Shown piece after piece: positions 59,983 through 64,000 of a DNA stretch of 64,000 nt. The notes under the pieces are model-generated. The model did no database searches. It was not told where the DNA came from and worked only from the letters and a program-made list of their open reading frames with translations. Every line of letters begins with the position of its first letter. Positions within the stretch are counted from its first letter, which is position 1. Source of the stretch: Aurelia coerulea (lineage: Eukaryota; Cnidaria; Scyphozoa; Semaeostomeae; Ulmaridae); the NCBI GenBank assembly GCA_039566865.1, contig CM076961.1, positions 7,153,501 to 7,217,500 on the forward strand, read 5' to 3'. The position numbers were made by a program, and so were the translations under genes.

Positions 59983-61460
59983 TATGAATATCAAGACTGG
60001 GTGAAAATAGATTACAATACTTCTACACTCTTACTATTACGTTTCTACAGTCATCTGAAAAGGAAAGACATATTAGTTTAAGTGGGGGTTAGGAAGTGCA
60101 ACTGTGGAAGTCAGAGAGACCTTGCTCGACTCGCCTTCTTCGAAAGTTGGTACTTTCCTCGCCAGTGTAATCATAAACTATGGACTTCTACTTCAAAGTA
60201 TTCACAAACAGCTTACTACTTTCCCTTTTGAGGTAATCCCAACGCCTCGTTCTCTGAGGGTAACCCAAGGGCGGGCATGTCACACTGGGAAGGATGGTCC
60301 TACCTTTGTCCGAAAACCGGCAGTTCATGAAAAAATGTTGCACCACCTTTGTCCCAAAAGCTGGTCGTTTTTTATGGCAAATTTCCGCTGTTATTTTTTT
60401 TTTAATTTGAAGGACAATTTCAACATTATGTATCACTGACGATGTTTGTCCCCAAAACCGGTAGTTTCGACCTACTGCTGTTTTCCAATGCAAGTAGTAA
60501 GTATATATATGAAAGTACAAGTGTCCCAAAACCGGTTGCCGGACAATGGTAGGACCACTTCGGTGAAAAATTTGAAATTCTGGCCTTTTTTTCGGAAATT
60601 TTCCGGACAAAGGTAGAACCGCTGTAGTGGGAAACTGTAATTTCTGGTCTATTTTCGGTAAATTTGGCGGACAAAGGTAGAACCGCTTATGTGGAAAATT
60701 TGAAATACTAGTCTTTTCTGCCTAAATTTGGCGGACAAAGGGAGAACCCGCCTACAGGTAAACTTCAGAATTTTGATTAGATAGGAGGTTGGGAAACTTG
60801 ATTTTTGTGACAAACTGATGGAATAGGAAGAATGATATTCACATTTCACTTTCGTCCCAAGAACTGGTTGTTTTGGGCACAAATGTCGTACTATTTGATA
60901 AAGCACCGGTTTTTTTTCTCCAATTACCCTGGACAATCATGGGGTCAAATATTTTACAGTACTTGCCCGCCTCTGGGTAACCATAAGCCGCAAGCAGGTA
61001 CTTTTCCCGGTGGGTAATCCTTGCGACCTACGACTTCCCCTCTCGAGTCATCATATTTTTGTTAAGGTCTATCTAACATGCCTATGAATTTAACTTTGGT
61101 TTTCCAACTCCTTCCAGCTTCAATGGTTGGATAACCGCCGCAGTTGAACTTGAGAATTTTTGCATATTTCTAATAATTTCCAGCATATCAATGTAAAAAA
61201 TCCAAATGAGCTAAATAGTTGCAAGTTGCAATTGAAAGCATTTAGATATGAACTCAAAATGATACCACGTTACTTGGAACTAACAAAAGCGTATTTAAAC
61301 TTCTTGTCAACTCGGTCCCATTCTTCTTGTTTGGGTTTCACAATGAGCCAACAAAATTCATGATTTTCCCGAATTTTAGGTATTTTCGAAGCATCGCTAC
61401 ACATCGCTACACATCGCTACAGCGTAAGTAGAGGCCGATCAAAATATTTCTGGAAACTAC
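59983..61460. repeat. Region with repeated GGACAAAGGTAGAACC phrases
   Basis: About 60285-60760 holds imperfect repeats of (G)GACAAAGGTAGAACCGC and, earlier, the inverse GGTCCTACCTTTGTCC, spaced roughly 55-70 bp. GGGTAACCCAAGGGCGGGC (60259) and GCCCGCCTCTGGGTAACC (about 60965) form a possible outer inverted pair. Not classified. Confidence 0.5.
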
Positions 61461-61462
61461 TA

Positions 61463-62346
61463 GAGTAGCGTCGCCCTGGTCCGTCCACTAATGGATTCCG
61501 GGTTGTGCAACCGCCTTGCATAATACTTTGAAATCAAAGGGAGCTTGAGCCTAGCTTTTCCAAAAAGCGCGCGAAAGTTGTTTGCTGATGTCATCTCTTT
61601 GATATTTTTTCGATTTCGCTGCTTTGCGTTGCTCAGAAGAGCTACAATAAAGTTTTGAAGTTGAGCTACCTGCAGCGAAGGTGTAAGTACAATTCACTTT
61701 CCCTTTGATGTTTCCACATACCCTGTCTATTTTGTGTCGCTTCTCGATATATCTTACAGTTAAAATAGAATTGGCTTCAGGACAGTTTCCTCCAACTCTT
61801 CTGGTTTCATATCCAAAGAAATCTCAAGAATCGCACACAAATTGTCAGATTTACGGCTCATTTTGGAAGAGCACTGTAACTGACATAATGGCGCCCAGGT
61901 GTGTCCACACCGTAGGCTGTTGATGCATGTGCTTTAGAGGTGACTGAGGTCAAGGATTAGAGAGTTAAAAGCGGGATTGAAATCAACAATATTTTGAAAT
62001 CATTTTCAATGAAATTAGAATTTGACATGTAACTTTCCGGTCTTCTGGGAAATGAAATGATACTGTGGTAAACTGGTGAACGGCTTGAAAAGTTTTTGAT
62101 GTACTAAAACAATCAATTCTGCCGCGGTCTGACCAGGGCGCTACGGCCTAATTTAGGCGTTCAACACATGTACGTATTTGTGTGGTTCCAGCATGACAAA
62201 AAGGAAACGGATGACACAGATCTCACTGTGAGGTTTGTAGCACGAGTTGAGAAGCCTATTTAAGGTGAGTTCCTCTCCAAAACTTCTTTGACCTCGCGGA
62301 AAATCTTCCTTTTCTGAAGACTGGACGGACCAGGGCGACACCACTC
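61463..62346. mobile_element. TA-flanked element with 25-bp TIR
   Basis: GAGTAGCGTCGCCCTGGTCC on the left and, inverted, GAGTGGTGTCGCCCTGGTCC on the right, then CGTCCA. TA flanks at 61461-61462 and 62347-62348. The interior of about 830 bp has no recognisable transposase. Confidence 0.7.
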
Positions 62347-62479
62347 TAAATATGGATGATAAGTGTACACAGTTTCAATTTCCTACCTATTCCCTAGGCG
62401 AACTGATTTTTTGAAAATCATTACTTTCAGACAATCTCTTACAAAAGTGTTCGACCCCTGTTGAAAAAAGTGAATTTTT

Positions 62480-62608
62480 GCCCCCCTCCCCCATTTCAAT
62501 GTTGATCGCAGAGCAATAATTGTTTTTTCATACATATCCATCGAGCAAATGGATCGATCATGATGGATCGATCATGTAAACAACATTGAAATGGGTGGGG
62601 AGGGGGGA
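62480..62608. repeat. Hairpin with C-tract/CAATGTTG arms
   Basis: CCCCCCTCCCCCATTTCAATG pairs with CATTGAAATGGGTGGGGAGG around an inner GGATCGATCATGATGGATCG. It resembles the cores of 9946-10240 and 38904-39166. Confidence 0.7.
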
Positions 62609-62937
62609 AATGATTACAAGATTACATAATCCTCGCGGCATCTTTAGGTGTCTCATCTATCTGTGCTCGTTTGAGAGTCAAGCAACTGCCATAAGGTCGA
62701 GGGAGTTCTTCTTTCTGAGATGCCTGTGCTGTTCTTTTTCTTTCTTTTAAAAAAATTTGATGTAGATTTCACCATTGATGTAAGTGGCTGCCGTAGTTGG
62801 AACTCGATGACATCATGTCCTTTCCAGCTATGGCAGCCACAGAATATTTATATTTCGTTGTAGTTAGCTGTTTTTATTTGTGATAAAAAAAGAAAAAAAA
62901 TGATTACAAGACACATAGATTTTCGCAGGGGTCCAAC

Positions 62938-62993
62938 CAGGGAGCGCCGAAGGCGAGGAATTCACATTCTCTTATTTCCTTCGGCGCTCCCTG
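62938..62993. mobile_element. 56-bp hAT-like mini-element with 8-bp TSD
   Basis: CAGGGAGCGCCGAAGG and CCTTCGGCGCTCCCTG are perfect 16-bp ends around 24 bp. Exact GGTCCAAC at 62930-62937 and 62994-63001. Confidence 0.85.
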
Positions 62994-63349
62994 GGTCCAA
63001 CACTTTGTAGGATTGTGACAATGATCATTTTATTCATATTTCAGTCTTTCCGAATCAGGACCGTCGAAAGGAGGGCGGGTAGCCAGGGTAGTTACCAAGG
63101 GGCCCGGGGCCTCTGGGGGCCCGCAAGAAATACGCTATTTTTTCTTTGTTGTACTTTTCTTTCAGGAATGTTTTCAGGCCCGCAGGCCCACTGAGATTCT
63201 AAATAAAATGTAAAAGCAGCGGTTTACCAATGCATAAGAGGGCTTGTCCTAAGGATAAAAGGGCGTGGTTCAACAATTTTCCCTTGAATCATTTTCAGGT
63301 TGAAAAATTGAGAAAAGAGACAAAAAGACAAATCCAGTTTTTACAAGTT

Positions 63350-64000
63350 ATGCTTAATTTCATTACAAATTAATATTATTATTATTATCAATTTCTTTAA
63401 AAGTTGGCTAATATAAATACCGTAGCTATGCTAAAGCTAATTTAGGCCAACTAAAAAATTACAATATACAATAGTTAAAATAGCAAAATAGTAGATAAAT
63501 AGATATACAATATTCGTAGTTAAAAATAGTAAAATAATAGATAAGTAGATATACAAAATTGACATACATTCAGCATAAAAACCATAAATGTTAAAATTAA
63601 ATAAAGCCTAAGTTCGGAATGAAAGTTTGGCATAATCGGCAGTGGCAGGTTTCTCCTGACCAAGATTTGATGTTGTTTTTAAATTCAGCAAGAGATGTAG
63701 AATCTTTGATAAATTGTGGAACGGTTGCCCAGACTTGCGGGCCTCTGAAACGAATCGTTTCTGAGCCATATGTAACGGTTCTAATTCTAGGAAGAGAAAA
63801 ATCGTTAGTGTTCCTCAGATTATATTGACTTTCATTTTCACAAAAAATCTCTCTCATAAAAACTGGATTCAAGCTATTCTTAGTCTTGTACATTTCGGTC
63901 ATGAGAAGCTGTAAATTTCTCTGGTGCACAGTTATTGATCGATCCTTTTCCATTAAAACCTCAAAACTGGATTCATAGTCCTGATATGTAACTCTTAGTG
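63350..64000 (-). mobile_element. Antisense LINE 3' end, running off the window
   Basis: The minus frame 63953-63597 reads SQYNLRNTNDFSLPRIRTVT, SETIRFRGPQVWATVPQ and ends CHCRLCQTFIPNLGFI then stop. This CxCRxC...GFI terminus is typical of CR1/L2-group LINEs seen widely in Cnidaria. A 3' UTR with ATTATTATTATT follows to about 63360. The rest lies beyond 64000. Confidence 0.85.

Overview
The window looks like nuclear DNA of a metazoan, most likely a cnidarian and probably an anthozoan. The reasons are an intron-rich gene with canonical GT..AG introns, low GC content, no prokaryotic-style gene clusters, LINE proteins and tRNA-derived SINEs of metazoan type, and several repeat types (the CCC(T/G)GGGGGGGTAC element, the TAGCCTGCGTG element, the FTGxD transposon protein) that I associate with cnidarian genomes. 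The species assignment is inference.

One host gene is visible. The 3' part of a RAD54L2/ARIP4-type SNF2 helicase lies on the + strand. Fourteen exons can be placed between 1452 and 36152, and every junction keeps phase. They encode about 670 residues: the second RecA-like lobe (motifs IV, V and VI), the ARIP4-type extension, a Ser/Asn/Gln-rich tail and a C-terminal SUMO-interaction-like motif. The 5' part of the gene lies to the left of the window. The last intron is about 15.1 kb, and it holds most of the nested retroelements.

Layout. 1-20.6 kb: exons 1-13 of the visible part, with introns filled by palindromic MITEs (mostly TA-flanked, CCGGGTG-type ends), LINE fragments and SINEs. 20.6-35.6 kb: the giant intron, with a 9-bp-TSD palindrome, a PHD-finger LINE interrupted by a younger antisense LINE and by a TA-MITE, a 4-kb element with ~780-bp inverted repeats around a decayed transposon-type ORF, and a TTAA MITE. 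36.2-39.3 kb: palindromic elements downstream of the gene. 39.3-42.2 kb: a 169-bp tandem array (about 15 units) carrying TGACGTCA in each unit. 42.2-45.5 kb: a SINE, a hAT-like element with its own internal tandem repeat, a further TA-type MITE and a 309-bp element with an 8-bp TSD. 46.9-51.6 kb: a broken BEL/Pao-type retroelement split by a 3.8-kb long-TIR element with a 9-bp TSD. 52-64 kb: further MITEs (hAT-like, TA-type and Mutator-like), three-level nesting at 58.6-60 kb, and an antisense LINE running off the right edge.

There is no evidence of a CRISPR array, an operon, or rRNA or functional tRNA genes. The most informative content is the transposon stratigraphy. Many target-site duplications are exact, and in three cases an interrupted reading frame or a paralogous empty copy calibrates them independently. 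The strongest candidate for an undescribed system is the 4-kb long-inverted-repeat element at 30678-34655.
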